In this document: positions 26,392 to 34,792 of the stretch, in pieces
Layout: every line of letters starts with the position of its first letter
Numbering within the stretch: position 1 is the stretch's first letter
DNA from: Cyanobacteriota bacterium
Lineage (GTDB): Bacteria; Cyanobacteriota; Vampirovibrionia; Vampirovibrionales; Vampirovibrionaceae
Direction: 5' to 3'
DNA length: 64,000 bases
Assembly: GCA_019751815.1 (NCBI GenBank)
Contig: JAIEMW010000004.1
Location: forward strand, 787,933 to 851,932
Made by a program: the position numbers and the translations under genes
Notes under the pieces: generated by a model
Told to the model about the DNA's origin: nothing
Database searches by the model: none
The model's input: only the letters and a program-made list of their open reading frames with translations

Positions 26392-27162
26392 ATGGGGTCA
26401 TTACACTTTCGGCACGGGATTATCCCGATTTATCAAAAGGTTCTCCGGCAAGAATCACAAGACTGGTGGCTGGAACTGCTGGCAACCACGGCGACGCCGC
26501 TGACGTTTTTTCTCACCTTTGGTCTGGGGTTGAAAGGCCATATTTCTAACGTCGAAGGGGTCCCCTATATTGTGTTTATGGCGCCAGGCTTGATCAGCTT
26601 TACCATTTTGATGGAAGCCTACCGTACGGGTGCCTGGGGCGTATGGTTGGACCGCTGGCATCAAAAAATGATTGATGAATACCGGATTAAGCCGATCACT
26701 ACCTTTGACATTATTATTGGCGAAATTTTGGGCGGGTTCACTGTGGCCCTGATTAAAGGGGCAGTGGTGCTGTTGATCATCATGCTGCTCGCTCCGGTCA
26801 CGCTCAATTTAGGGTATCTGCTGACCTATCTTGCCTATTTGTTTCCGGGCAGCATTATATTTGCCTGTTTTGGGACGGTGGTGGGCACGTTGTTTAAAAA
26901 ACCCGATAATATTGCCCAATCGCAAACCCTGATTATTACCCCGTTGTTGTATCTGGGGGGTATGTTTTTCCCAAAATCAGTATTCCCTGAGTGGATTCAG
27001 CCTGTGATTACCTGGCTGCCCACCACCGCCTTATTTGAAGGGGGACGTCAAGCCTTTCTGACTGGGGCAATGGATCTACGCTACTGGGTGATGCTGATGG
27101 TGCTTTCGGTCCTGAGTTTTATCCTGGCAACCGTGGTCTTTAACCGTCAACTGTCTGAATAA
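26392..27162 (+). CDS. ABC-2 type exporter, permease protein
   Basis: A 256-residue membrane protein with about six hydrophobic segments and the ABC-2 permease pattern of NodJ/DrrB. Characteristic are EYRIKPITTFDIIIGEI, the loop that contacts the ATPase, and PLLYLGGMFFPKSVFP before the fifth helix. The start codon follows the ATPase stop by one base, so the two are co-translated. Together they form a simple exporter with no periplasmic or outer-membrane partner nearby. Confidence 0.9.
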   Translation: MGSLHFRHGIIPIYQKVLRQESQDWWLELLATTATPLTFFLTFGLGLKGHISNVEGVPYIVFMAPGLISFTILMEAYRTGAWGVWLDRWHQKMIDEYRIKPITTFDIIIGEILGGFTVALIKGAVVLLIIMLLAPVTLNLGYLLTYLAYLFPGSIIFACFGTVVGTLFKKPDNIAQSQTLIITPLLYLGGMFFPKSVFPEWIQPVITWLPTTALFEGGRQAFLTGAMDLRYWVMLMVLSVLSFILATVVFNRQLSE

Positions 27163-27383
27163 CAGAAGATTTTCGGGTCTTAACGTTAAATATCTTTACA
27201 AGCTAACATCGAATTCATAATGATTGTTTTTATGCATGTACAAGATTTAACTCACTCAATTCTCACTTTTTTCTCAAGTTTCTCCGTTCCTCACTCTCAC
27301 TCCATATCAAAATTTTTTTCACTCAAGCATTCTTACACTATTTAACTCGACTCTACGACTCAACTCTACTCAGACAACAACAC

Positions 27384-27417
27384 TCCCTCGGACCACTTCG
27401 AGGGATTTATTTTTTTG
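27384..27417 (+). terminator. Rho-independent terminator downstream of the ABC exporter
   Basis: TCCCTCG (27384-27390) pairs perfectly with CGAGGGA (27399-27405) around an 8-base loop, followed by TTTATTTTTTT. It lies 220 bases after the permease stop, so it ends either a long 3' UTR or a separate small RNA from 27163-27383, which is strikingly pyrimidine-rich. Confidence 0.8.
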
Positions 27418-27434
27418 ACAGGAGATTTTGGTGT

Positions 27435-27764
27435 TTAGCGGGTGATCTCCACCCGGCTTCCCCCGTCATCGTTATCCGAAGAAGGGTGGCTATCGGTGTA
27501 TTCTTCTGGTTCTAGCTCTTCTTGAGAGGCCGCCCACTTCACCCGAAGTGCCATGGCGTTGAGTCCGCGTGTATTCACGGTGAAGTCGGTGATAGAAGTG
27601 GTTGTCAGCGTCCAGATATCGGCAGGATTCCCGTGCTCATCATAGGTCTGGATGTCGATGCACTCGGGGTCAACACTCATTAAACGCCCGGCATAGGAGC
27701 GGCCTAACATCCCTTGGCGCACCAAGATAAATTGATTGATGAGTGAGAGGAGTTTGCGGTACAC
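27435..27764 (-). CDS. Hypothetical protein (109 aa)
   Basis: I do not recognise this protein. Residues about 1-75 look like a small beta-rich domain (GRSYAGRLMSVDPECIDIQT, then DIWTLTTTSITDFTV), loosely like an Sm- or SH3-type barrel, followed by an acidic, Ser/Asp-rich tail (about 80-105). No signal peptide or membrane segment. It lies downstream of the HEAT-repeat gene on the same strand but behind that gene's terminator-like hairpin, so it probably has its own promoter. Confidence 0.6.
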   Translation of the reverse strand: MYRKLLSLINQFILVRQGMLGRSYAGRLMSVDPECIDIQTYDEHGNPADIWTLTTTSITDFTVNTRGLNAMALRVKWAASQEELEPEEYTDSHPSSDNDDGGSRVEITR

Positions 27765-27815
27765 GGCAATAAAATCCTATCAAACTTGACTGGAGTCTTA
27801 TCATAAAGGCTGATG

Positions 27816-27857
27816 CCAAAAATGCAACACGCCCTGAGAGTTTGCTCAGAGCGTGTT
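27816..27857 (-). terminator. Terminator-like hairpin after the HEAT-repeat gene
   Basis: AACACGC (27826-27832) and CTGAG (27834-27838) pair with CTCAG (27845-27849) and GCGTGTT (27851-27857), one C-A mismatch between them. On the minus strand the stem is followed by GCATTTTT. It lies between the HEAT gene (stop at 27892) and the start of the next minus-strand gene. Confidence 0.65.
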
Positions 27858-27891
27858 ACGGTTGAAAAGAGATAATGGATTAAAAGAAAAA

Positions 27892-28764
27892 CTAGGCTTT
27901 TTTAGCGGGTTGTGCGGCGGCGGCCTTTTTGTTGAAGGTGGCGCCAGGCACATTTTTCCAATTGGCCGCCATAATCATTTTGTAGGCTTTTAAGGCGGTG
28001 TCTTCAATTTCGCCGAGTTCTTCAGCTTGCATAATCAGGTTGCGCAGAGGCAGCAAGGCGCGTTGGTCTTTGAGCATTCCCAAAGCGGCAGCGGCACCGG
28101 CACGGACCAGATCATTTTCTTTGGTATCTTCGAGAACGCCAATCAGGTGTTCCACAGCGCGTGGATCGCCCAATTTGCCCAGAGATTGCACGGCGTAAAT
28201 GCGGACGTTGACCCATTCGTCATGTAAAATGCCGATTAAGGGCTCAACCGCATCAATGCATTTGAGTTCGCCCAGAGCCCGTGTGGCATCGCAGCGGACA
28301 TTCACTTTTTCGTGAGTCAAACTGCGAATTAACGGACGCACGGCGATATCGCCAATTTCAATTAACGCATCGGCTGCAGTCATGCAGACCTGGCTGTTGG
28401 TGTCGCTAAGCGCTTCTACCAAAGGTAGAACCACTTCTTCGCCGCCCAAACGGCCCAGGGCACGTGCTGCACGAACACGAACATCCACGTTACGGTCTTC
28501 ACACAATGATTGAATCAAGGGGTCAGTGGCTTTAATGTCACCCAATTCGCCAAGGGCGCGGGCTGCATACAAACGAACTGAACCATTCTTGTCGTTCTTC
28601 AAAACGTCAATCAAGGGATCCACCGCTTCGGGTTCACCCATTTCTCCTAAGACACGGGCTGCGTTATAACGAACTTTTTCTGACGGGCTGTTCATCAACT
28701 CATCAATCAATTCGTCAAAGGTTTTAGAAGCCTGCGCTTTTTTGGTGCTGGTCGTACTTGCCAT
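27892..28764 (-). CDS. HEAT-repeat protein, PBS-lyase type
   Basis: A 290-residue alpha-solenoid of about seven repeats of 31 residues between residues 18 and 250, each reading roughly D-P-L-I-x-x-L-x-D-x-x-x-x-V-R-x-x-A-A-R-A-L-G-x-L-G. This is the PBS-lyase HEAT-like type, first described in phycobilisome lyases but widespread as a scaffold. There are no pigment genes here, so lyase activity is not implied. The C-terminus is Ala/Lys-rich. No signal peptide, so cytoplasmic. A shorter HEAT protein lies at 32856-33317. Confidence 0.9.
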   Translation of the reverse strand: MASTTSTKKAQASKTFDELIDELMNSPSEKVRYNAARVLGEMGEPEAVDPLIDVLKNDKNGSVRLYAARALGELGDIKATDPLIQSLCEDRNVDVRVRAARALGRLGGEEVVLPLVEALSDTNSQVCMTAADALIEIGDIAVRPLIRSLTHEKVNVRCDATRALGELKCIDAVEPLIGILHDEWVNVRIYAVQSLGKLGDPRAVEHLIGVLEDTKENDLVRAGAAAALGMLKDQRALLPLRNLIMQAEELGEIEDTALKAYKMIMAANWKNVPGATFNKKAAAAQPAKKA

Positions 28765-29254
28765 AAGGAATTCGTTCCTCCCGAGATCATAACCGTTACA
28801 TAGCGTAGCCCCCCTGCGTTACTAACTCATGACGACACAAACTGTGTTGATTTGCTTGACATGAGCATGAACGCATGCGGCGATATGAAGTTGCCAATTG
28901 GCAGGCGCTTTGTAACAGGCTGTAACAAAACGCATCAGTATGATTGCTTTCGTAGATTCAGTATCATACCACCCATGCCTTCGATCCGCCAAGCACTGAT
29001 TTACCCCAGATCCCTCATGTGGGGGATCAAAGACACCCTTCTGCGGGATCGATTTTTTGTGGAAGTGTGTGCTTGGTGTTGTTTTGACACACTTTATCTA
29101 GTTACTAAAAAGAAGTACCTTCGTGTAAAAAAAACGTAATTTGTTTTTATTATGTTTTAGAATTTAAACCCCTTCCTTTTCCTTTCCCCATGCTTTAAGG
29201 ACAATCTCTTCTGTGCCGTTTCAAGGAGTGACAAGGCAAGAAAGGTTTCATGGG
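28765..29254. other. Intergenic region between the HEAT gene and rsmD
   Basis: About 490 bases between divergent genes, without a convincing frame. It contains a TGTAACA direct repeat (28911-28917, 28921-28927) and a set of competing hairpins: GATCCC (29009-29014) can pair with GGGATC at 29023-29028 or with GGGATC at 29045-29050, the second followed by a run of six T. This could be a leader with attenuation or chance. Confidence 0.35.
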
Positions 29255-29827
29255 ATGTTAAAGGTGATCGCTGGTCGCTGGCGGGGGCGTGGTATTGTGA
29301 CCCCTTCCGACAGAAGGCTAAGACCAACCACAGCCAAGCTGAGAGAAAGCGTCTTTTCGCAACTTCAAGGCTTTGTCTACGAAGCCCGCTTTTTGGATCT
29401 CTATGCCGGCACAGGCATGATGGGTTTTGAGGCGCTTAGCCGGGGTGCGGCTACTTGTCTGGCGGTGGAAAAACACCCACAGCACGTTGCAATGATTCTG
29501 GATAATGTGAAACGCTTGAATATTTCTCACCAGGAGTACTCTCTGCTTCAAAGAGATGTTCCTGTCTGGATTCAACACGCTAATAAATTACCGGCCTTCG
29601 ATCTGGTCTATGTTGACCCGCCCTATGAGGATTCTAACCAGATGGAAACCATTGTGATGGCCTTATTCCAACCAAATTATCTTTGGCTTCACGAAGACAG
29701 TATTGTGATGGTTGAGCAAGATAAGCACGCTGACCCCTTGCCCGAAATCGAAGGCCGGGAAATGCAGCGACGAGAATACGGCCGCTCGGTGCTCAGCGTA
29801 TATAAGCCTGCGTTTATTAACGATTAG
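29255..29827 (+). CDS. rsmD: 16S rRNA (guanine-966-N2) methyltransferase RsmD
   Basis: A class I SAM methyltransferase that modifies G966 of 16S rRNA. The N-terminus MLKVIAGRWRGRGI, then LRPTTAKLRESVFSQL, SAM motif I DLYAGTGMMGFEALSRG, and the catalytic VYVDPPYED identify RsmD clearly. I start at the ATG at 29255, where family homology begins and AGAAAGG lies nine bases upstream; an in-frame GTG at 29213 would add 14 residues. No coaD follows, unlike in many bacteria. The stop overlaps that of dapA by four bases. Confidence 0.92.
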   Translation: MLKVIAGRWRGRGIVTPSDRRLRPTTAKLRESVFSQLQGFVYEARFLDLYAGTGMMGFEALSRGAATCLAVEKHPQHVAMILDNVKRLNISHQEYSLLQRDVPVWIQHANKLPAFDLVYVDPPYEDSNQMETIVMALFQPNYLWLHEDSIVMVEQDKHADPLPEIEGREMQRREYGRSVLSVYKPAFIND

Positions 29828-30729
29828 ACGGTCTGCGGCAGAATGCTTTTATAGTGCGCTAACAGGGCATCAATGCGCTTCATCTCATCTGGCTCAGGCT
29901 CTACCAGTGGGAGTCTCATGGTGCCTTCCATCATGCCGAGTTTGGCCATCATGGTTTTTACCACCGTGGGGTTGGGCAAAAAGAAGAGTTCTCTGCCCAG
30001 ATGAAGTTGCTTTAAATGAAGCTCCAGGGCGCGTTGTTGATTCCCTTGTTTCACCGCTTGAATCATCTCGCGCATCATGAGCCCGGTGAGATGGGCAATG
30101 ACGCTAATGGTCCCATGGGCCCCGCACGCCATCATGGGTAGTGTCAGGGTGTCGTCTCCACACCAGGTCAGCCATGATTCTTGGGGGAGTAGCGCGGTGA
30201 TCTCGCTGACCGCATCCATGTCTGGGTGACTTTGTTTCACCCCAATAATGTTGGGACATTCACGGTGGAGCTTTGCCATGGTCTCTGCTTCCATTCGGAC
30301 CACGCTTCGGCTGGGGATGTTGTAGATCACGATTTCAGCGTCCACGCCTTGGGCGATGCGCTTAAAATGCTCAAACATCCCTCGCTGGTTGGGTTTGTTG
30401 TAATAGGGGACCACAATCAAGAGGGCGTCAATACCCAGTTGAACCATTTTTTTGGCGTCTGAAAGCGTTTTTTCGGTGTCGTTACTACCGGCCCCTACCA
30501 TAATTTGTGCTTTGCCGCCGGCACCCTGTTTGGCCACTTTCACCAGTTCAATCTTCTCATCCAGCGTAAGCGTCGGGCTTTCCCCCGTGGTGCCGTTGAT
30601 CAACAGGCCATCACAGCCGTTTTGCACCAGATGTTTGGCTAGGCGTTCTGCTTTTTCATAGTCCACACTCAGGTCGCGGTTCATCGGGGTCAGCATCGCG
30701 GGAACCAGTTCTGCGTGAAAATGGGGCAT
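29824..30729 (-). CDS. dapA: 4-hydroxy-tetrahydrodipicolinate synthase (DapA)
   Basis: Condenses pyruvate with aspartate semialdehyde, the first committed step to diaminopimelate and lysine. A TIM-barrel aldolase with all key residues: the threonine pair in GTTGES (T47, T48), Y136 in IYNIPSRS, R141, and Schiff-base K165 in GVKQSHPD. Length 301. The start follows asd by about 40 bases on the same strand, so product and next enzyme are encoded together. Confidence 0.95.
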   Translation of the reverse strand: MPHFHAELVPAMLTPMNRDLSVDYEKAERLAKHLVQNGCDGLLINGTTGESPTLTLDEKIELVKVAKQGAGGKAQIMVGAGSNDTEKTLSDAKKMVQLGIDALLIVVPYYNKPNQRGMFEHFKRIAQGVDAEIVIYNIPSRSVVRMEAETMAKLHRECPNIIGVKQSHPDMDAVSEITALLPQESWLTWCGDDTLTLPMMACGAHGTISVIAHLTGLMMREMIQAVKQGNQQRALELHLKQLHLGRELFFLPNPTVVKTMMAKLGMMEGTMRLPLVEPEPDEMKRIDALLAHYKSILPQTV

Positions 30730-30768
30730 AACCTTGATAGTCTCCTAATTTATGGCGCGTAAAGTGAT

Positions 30769-31833
30769 TTAGGCGGGGCAGGGCTTACTGAGCAGAGATT
30801 GCTTCAGTAGATATTCAGCCAGGCGCACAGCATTGAGTGCGGCACCAATGCGTAAATTATCACCCACCACCCACAAATTCAGGCCCGTTTCGGGGCATGA
30901 GGTGTCTCGTCGGATTCTACCCACGTACACGGGGTCTTTGCCCGCGGCGTCGAGTGGGGTAGGGTAGTCTTCCGGGCGTTCAGAGACCACCAGATCCTCT
31001 CGCAGTTTTAGGACACGCCGTGCCTCTTCGGGAGAGACAGGTTTGAGGCATTCCACAGTGACTGACTCACTATGGGAGATAAAGACAGGTACCCGCACAG
31101 CCGTTGCTGTGATCGCCAGATTCGGCAGATGCAGTATCTTTCGGGTTTCACGAATCAGCTTGGTTTCTTCTTTGGTGTAACCGTTTTCTACGGAAGCGTC
31201 CTCGTGTTCATCAAAAGAGACAAATTGATCAATTTGCGGGATTAAGTTAAAGCCCATGGGGCGCTGGAAGGCGTGATGGGTCTGGCTGCTTCGGCTTGGG
31301 CTATTGAGAGCCTCTTGTGTCACCGACATCAATTCATCGATGGCCGCTTTTCCCGCACCACTCACGGACTGATAGGTGCTCACAATCACCCGTTTAAGGC
31401 CAAACGCCTCATCTAAGGCCTTTAAAACCGGCATCAGTTGAGAGGTAGAGCAATTCGGATTGGCAATAATGCCTTGATGTTTTCTCAAATCTTCATCATT
31501 GACCCCAGCAACGACCAGCGGCACATCGGGATCCAGTCGGTAGAGGCTGGATTTATCAATCACCACGGCCCCGCGTTTTACTGCTTCAGGGATCAATTGG
31601 GCGCTGGTCGCCCCACCGGCGCATGCAAAGACCAGATCCACCCCTTCAAAGGCGGCGGGTTCTGCCAGTTCCACGGGGTATTCACGGCCTTGAAAGGCGA
31701 TTTTCTTTCCCACAGAGCGCTCACTGGCCAATAGCTTCAGGCTTTTGATCGGGAACTTTCGTTCTGCCAGAACATCCAAAACCAAAGAGCCAACCAGCCC
31801 TGTGGCACCAATAACGGCAACGTGAATACTCAT
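30769..31833 (-). CDS. asd: Aspartate-semialdehyde dehydrogenase (Asd)
   Basis: Reduces aspartyl phosphate to aspartate semialdehyde, the branch point for lysine and threonine. NADP-binding motif VIGATGLVGSLVL at the N-terminus, catalytic C128 in NPNCSTSQ, and the C-terminal GDNLRIGAALNAV. I take the ATG at 31833: AGGAGA stands seven bases upstream and homology starts there; the frame could be read eleven codons further. It lies between a 2-hydroxyacid dehydrogenase gene and dapA in a probable four-gene run. Confidence 0.95.
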   Translation of the reverse strand: MSIHVAVIGATGLVGSLVLDVLAERKFPIKSLKLLASERSVGKKIAFQGREYPVELAEPAAFEGVDLVFACAGGATSAQLIPEAVKRGAVVIDKSSLYRLDPDVPLVVAGVNDEDLRKHQGIIANPNCSTSQLMPVLKALDEAFGLKRVIVSTYQSVSGAGKAAIDELMSVTQEALNSPSRSSQTHHAFQRPMGFNLIPQIDQFVSFDEHEDASVENGYTKEETKLIRETRKILHLPNLAITATAVRVPVFISHSESVTVECLKPVSPEEARRVLKLREDLVVSERPEDYPTPLDAAGKDPVYVGRIRRDTSCPETGLNLWVVGDNLRIGAALNAVRLAEYLLKQSLLSKPCPA

Positions 31834-31905
31834 AAAGGGTCTCCTAACGCCAGAAGCAGCAGTCAAATCCAGACAGTAGCGCTTAAAACGCGTGAGTTTT
31901 ATTAT

Positions 31906-32853
31906 CTATAAAAGCCAGGTTCCTGAAAAGAGTCGTTTTTCATGTAAAAGATTCTCGATGGCAAGGTTTCCCATGGCCTCTCTGGCGTCTTGTGTGGCAC
32001 TGCCAATGTGGGCGGTCATAAACACATGGGGGCATGTCTTCAAAAATGCGGGTACATCCGGCTCATGCTCAAACACATCCAGTCCAGCCCCCCAGAGATG
32101 CCCTTCATTCAGTACGCTCACCAAAGCCGCTTCATCCACCAAGGCTCCCCGTGCGGTGTTAATCAGGATACTGCCGGGTTTCATCTGTCTTAGCCTGGCT
32201 ATATTCATCAGATGATGCGTCTCAGGCGAAAGAGGCAGATGCAGGCTGACCACATCAGCGGTGCTCAACACAGTTTCCAGTGTTTCTCCTCCGCTGCGGC
32301 TGGTGTGTATCACCCGCATCCCAAACGCATCGGCCCGCTTGGCCACTGCTTTGGCAATCGCGCCATAGCCCACCAAACCCAGTGTTTTTCCCTGTAGGCT
32401 AAGACCAGTGATATGAAACGGATTCCAGGCGGGAAATACCCCTTCTCGGATCTCACGGTCACTGAGATGCATTTTGCGGGCCACTGTGAGCAACAGGCCC
32501 CATGTGAGATCGGCCACCGCATCCGACAGCACCCCCGGTGTGTTGGTGAGAATAATCCCTCTACGCCTTATCTCATCTAAAGGTAAGTGATTCACCCCAC
32601 TACCGTAGTTGGAAATCACCCGGAGATTCGGAAACATGGACAGCGCTTCAGCACTGAGCGGGGTACTGATTAACGTGAGCAGCGCATGGACGTCTGTTTT
32701 GGGCTCAAACGCTTTAAGTGCGGTAGTCTCCTGACCATTGAGCAAGACAACCTGCGTGTCGTTCTCTAATTGAGCCTTCCAGTGAGCGCTGCACGGAAAA
32801 TCACCCAGTTGAAGAACAAGGGGCTTGCTTTTCGCCGGTATAGTCACGCTCAC
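31906..32853 (-). CDS. D-isomer-specific 2-hydroxyacid dehydrogenase
   Basis: A 315-residue NAD(P)-dependent dehydrogenase. The nucleotide loop reads VGYGAIAKAVA; the third glycine of G-x-G-x-x-G is alanine. The catalytic residues are present: R235 in NTARG, E264 in DVFEHEP and H282 in TAHIGSAT. The substrate-side motif SNYGSGVNHL suggests glyoxylate/hydroxypyruvate reductase-like or phosphonate-dehydrogenase-like members rather than SerA, and there is no ACT domain. It starts at a GTG two bases after the small HEAT gene and precedes asd by about 70 bases. The true substrate is not readable from sequence. Confidence 0.88.
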   Translation of the reverse strand: MSVTIPAKSKPLVLQLGDFPCSAHWKAQLENDTQVVLLNGQETTALKAFEPKTDVHALLTLISTPLSAEALSMFPNLRVISNYGSGVNHLPLDEIRRRGIILTNTPGVLSDAVADLTWGLLLTVARKMHLSDREIREGVFPAWNPFHITGLSLQGKTLGLVGYGAIAKAVAKRADAFGMRVIHTSRSGGETLETVLSTADVVSLHLPLSPETHHLMNIARLRQMKPGSILINTARGALVDEAALVSVLNEGHLWGAGLDVFEHEPDVPAFLKTCPHVFMTAHIGSATQDAREAMGNLAIENLLHEKRLFSGTWLL

Positions 32854-32855
32854 GC

Positions 32856-33317
32856 TTAAGCAGTGAGGATTCCGCTATCAGATTTAGGAAGCGTACTGCC
32901 CAGTTCTTGCAGGATAAAGGCCACAATCCACTCAATTTTGCTGGGTTTTAGGTGGCGGGTGTAAAACTGTTTAAGGGGCTGCACCGAAGCGCTGCCAATC
33001 CGAATCAGTGCCATTGCGGCCGTGCCGCGAACAGTGGGGTTGCTGTGGTTGAGTGCGGCAACCAGATCGGGAACAATCGCATCGCCACCATGGGTGAGTA
33101 ATGTTTCAATATCACTGGCAAAACGGGCATCGGCATTTTCTAAGGCGCGAAGCAGGTAAGCAACCAGCTCAGAAGATAAATGAGAGGCGGCTTCATCCAG
33201 ACGGACAGCGTCCGGGCGGGATTGGATTAAATGCAGTTTGAGGGCCTCCAAAGAAGGTTTTTCAGAAGGCTTTACTGCAGAAACCGTTTCAATTATTTTT
33301 TCAGCCGTTTTCATCAC
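32856..33317 (-). CDS. Small HEAT-repeat-like protein
   Basis: A 153-residue helical protein. Residues about 45-145 show HEAT-like helix pairs, best seen in GGDAIVPDLVAALNHSNPTV followed by RGTAAMALIRIG. The first 25 residues are Lys/Glu/Val-rich linker. It is the first gene of the minus-strand run with the 2-hydroxyacid dehydrogenase, asd and dapA. Start is GTG at 33317 or ATG at 33314, neither with a good ribosome-binding site. Function unknown, presumably protein-protein contact. Confidence 0.7.
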   Translation of the reverse strand: MMKTAEKIIETVSAVKPSEKPSLEALKLHLIQSRPDAVRLDEAASHLSSELVAYLLRALENADARFASDIETLLTHGGDAIVPDLVAALNHSNPTVRGTAAMALIRIGSASVQPLKQFYTRHLKPSKIEWIVAFILQELGSTLPKSDSGILTA

Positions 33318-33784
33318 AGGAAAAAAATCTCTAATCTAAACAGACAAATCTCAACAGAAGTGTCATCAACAAATGCAGTTATAACCGATTTCAAAAGGGG
33401 GGGCAATATGAGGGAAAGCCGATCCCCCAGCCGGGTAACACGTGTTTAAAAACAAAACCAATATTTTCTTTACCTCTGGGTGTTAATTGCGAAATTCTGG
33501 CACGGACTTTTTAGGCCAGATTTTACGGTGCTGTAAAGATTTTGTGCTCAATATTTCCTTGCAGGCGGTACTTTTTCGGGCACGGTGTCGCTAAGGTCTT
33601 TTCGAGAAGGGGATCCTGGGAGGCTCGTTCTGGGTGAGGATCGACGCACTGGCCTTTCCCGATACGCAACAAACATTGATACAACTTTTACGCGTTCTGA
33701 ATAACTTCTTAATATGAAGTGACTTGCCCGTCTCCCCGACTTAAAGTAGAAAATAACTTCTACATAAGATGTAAGGGATGGGTC
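33318..33784. other. Intergenic region between divergent HEAT and holA genes
   Basis: About 465 bases. No supported gene. ATAACTTCT occurs twice (33701-33709, 33753-33761); the first copy belongs to an ACTTC-N7-GAAGT inverted repeat (33704-33720). These may be regulatory sites in the holA promoter region, but I see no clear -35/-10 pair. Confidence 0.35.
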
Positions 33785-34771
33785 ATGACGGTTTACGTCT
33801 TTTACGGTGATGACGAATTTTTGCGCCAGCAGGCACTCAAAAAGTTGCGTGAAACCCATGTTGATCCGGCTTTTGCGGCGCTATGTCACCGTCAAATTCA
33901 ATCACCGGCTGTTCATGAGTTACTGGAGGCAGTCCAATCGGGCTCCTTGGCCTTGGGCGGGGATACCTTGCTGGAGGTGCATCAGTGCAGCTTACTGCAC
34001 GAAAGCCCTAAAGGCAGTGCTGATGCGGCCTGGATAGAAAGCTTGATGGAAACCCTAAAAGATTCACTCAGTGCCATGGCGGGGCAAGCAAATCCGGCAA
34101 AACACCTGGTGTTTGTTAACGAAAAGCTGGACCGTAAGTATAAATTCCCCAAATGGCTGGTGGCACAGCCTTTCGTCCAAGTGCATGAGTTTGCCAGTTT
34201 ACCGTTTTGGAAGCAGGACGACATGGCGCACTGGCTGGTTCAAGCGGCCAAGTCCCAAGATATCCTGATTTCCCAGGATGCAGCAGCACTATTGGTGGAT
34301 ATCACAGGAATGGACCGTCGCCTGTTGATGAGCGAAGTGGAAAAGCTTTCGGTGTTTACTGCTGGGAAGGCTATTGGGCCACAAGATGTGATGCTTCTTG
34401 CCAATCACCCAGAAAATGTTTTTGAGATGCTGGGGCTGTGGCTGCAGGGGAAAACCCCGGTGCATGTGTTTGATATCTTGGAGAATCTGTTGCTGAGAAA
34501 ATATCCCATTGAGCTAATGGCCCTGATTCAAAGCCATCTAAGCCAAATGTTTCGCATAAAACTATGGCATTCTTTGGGCTATAGTGATGCGGATATTGCC
34601 GCGCAGACACAGAAAAAGCCGTTTAAAATACAAAAAGACAGAGAGGCACTGTTGGCAGTCTCCTTGTCTCGCCTAAAAAAGCTTAAGGAAGAGGCGATTC
34701 GTTTGGAAATACAGAGCAAGCAAGGGGCGCTGGATGCCCGGCTTGCACTGGAAATGCTACTGGCCCAATAA
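33785..34771 (+). CDS. holA: DNA polymerase III subunit delta (HolA)
   Basis: The clamp-loader subunit that opens the beta clamp. The N-terminus MTVYVFYGDDEFLRQQALKK, split here as VYVFYGDDEFLR, has the G-x-x-x-F-L pattern typical of HolA; the middle shows DITGMDRRLLMSEVEKL, and the C-terminal collar domain includes KKPFKIQKDREALLAVS. About 328 residues, normal. I use the ATG at 33785, preceded by AAGGGATGG; the frame extends upstream to 33719 without family character. holB follows 21 bases later. Confidence 0.9.
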   Translation: MTVYVFYGDDEFLRQQALKKLRETHVDPAFAALCHRQIQSPAVHELLEAVQSGSLALGGDTLLEVHQCSLLHESPKGSADAAWIESLMETLKDSLSAMAGQANPAKHLVFVNEKLDRKYKFPKWLVAQPFVQVHEFASLPFWKQDDMAHWLVQAAKSQDILISQDAAALLVDITGMDRRLLMSEVEKLSVFTAGKAIGPQDVMLLANHPENVFEMLGLWLQGKTPVHVFDILENLLLRKYPIELMALIQSHLSQMFRIKLWHSLGYSDADIAAQTQKKPFKIQKDREALLAVSLSRLKKLKEEAIRLEIQSKQGALDARLALEMLLAQ

Positions 34772-34792
34772 AAAGTAAGGTAAGCCTCACCC

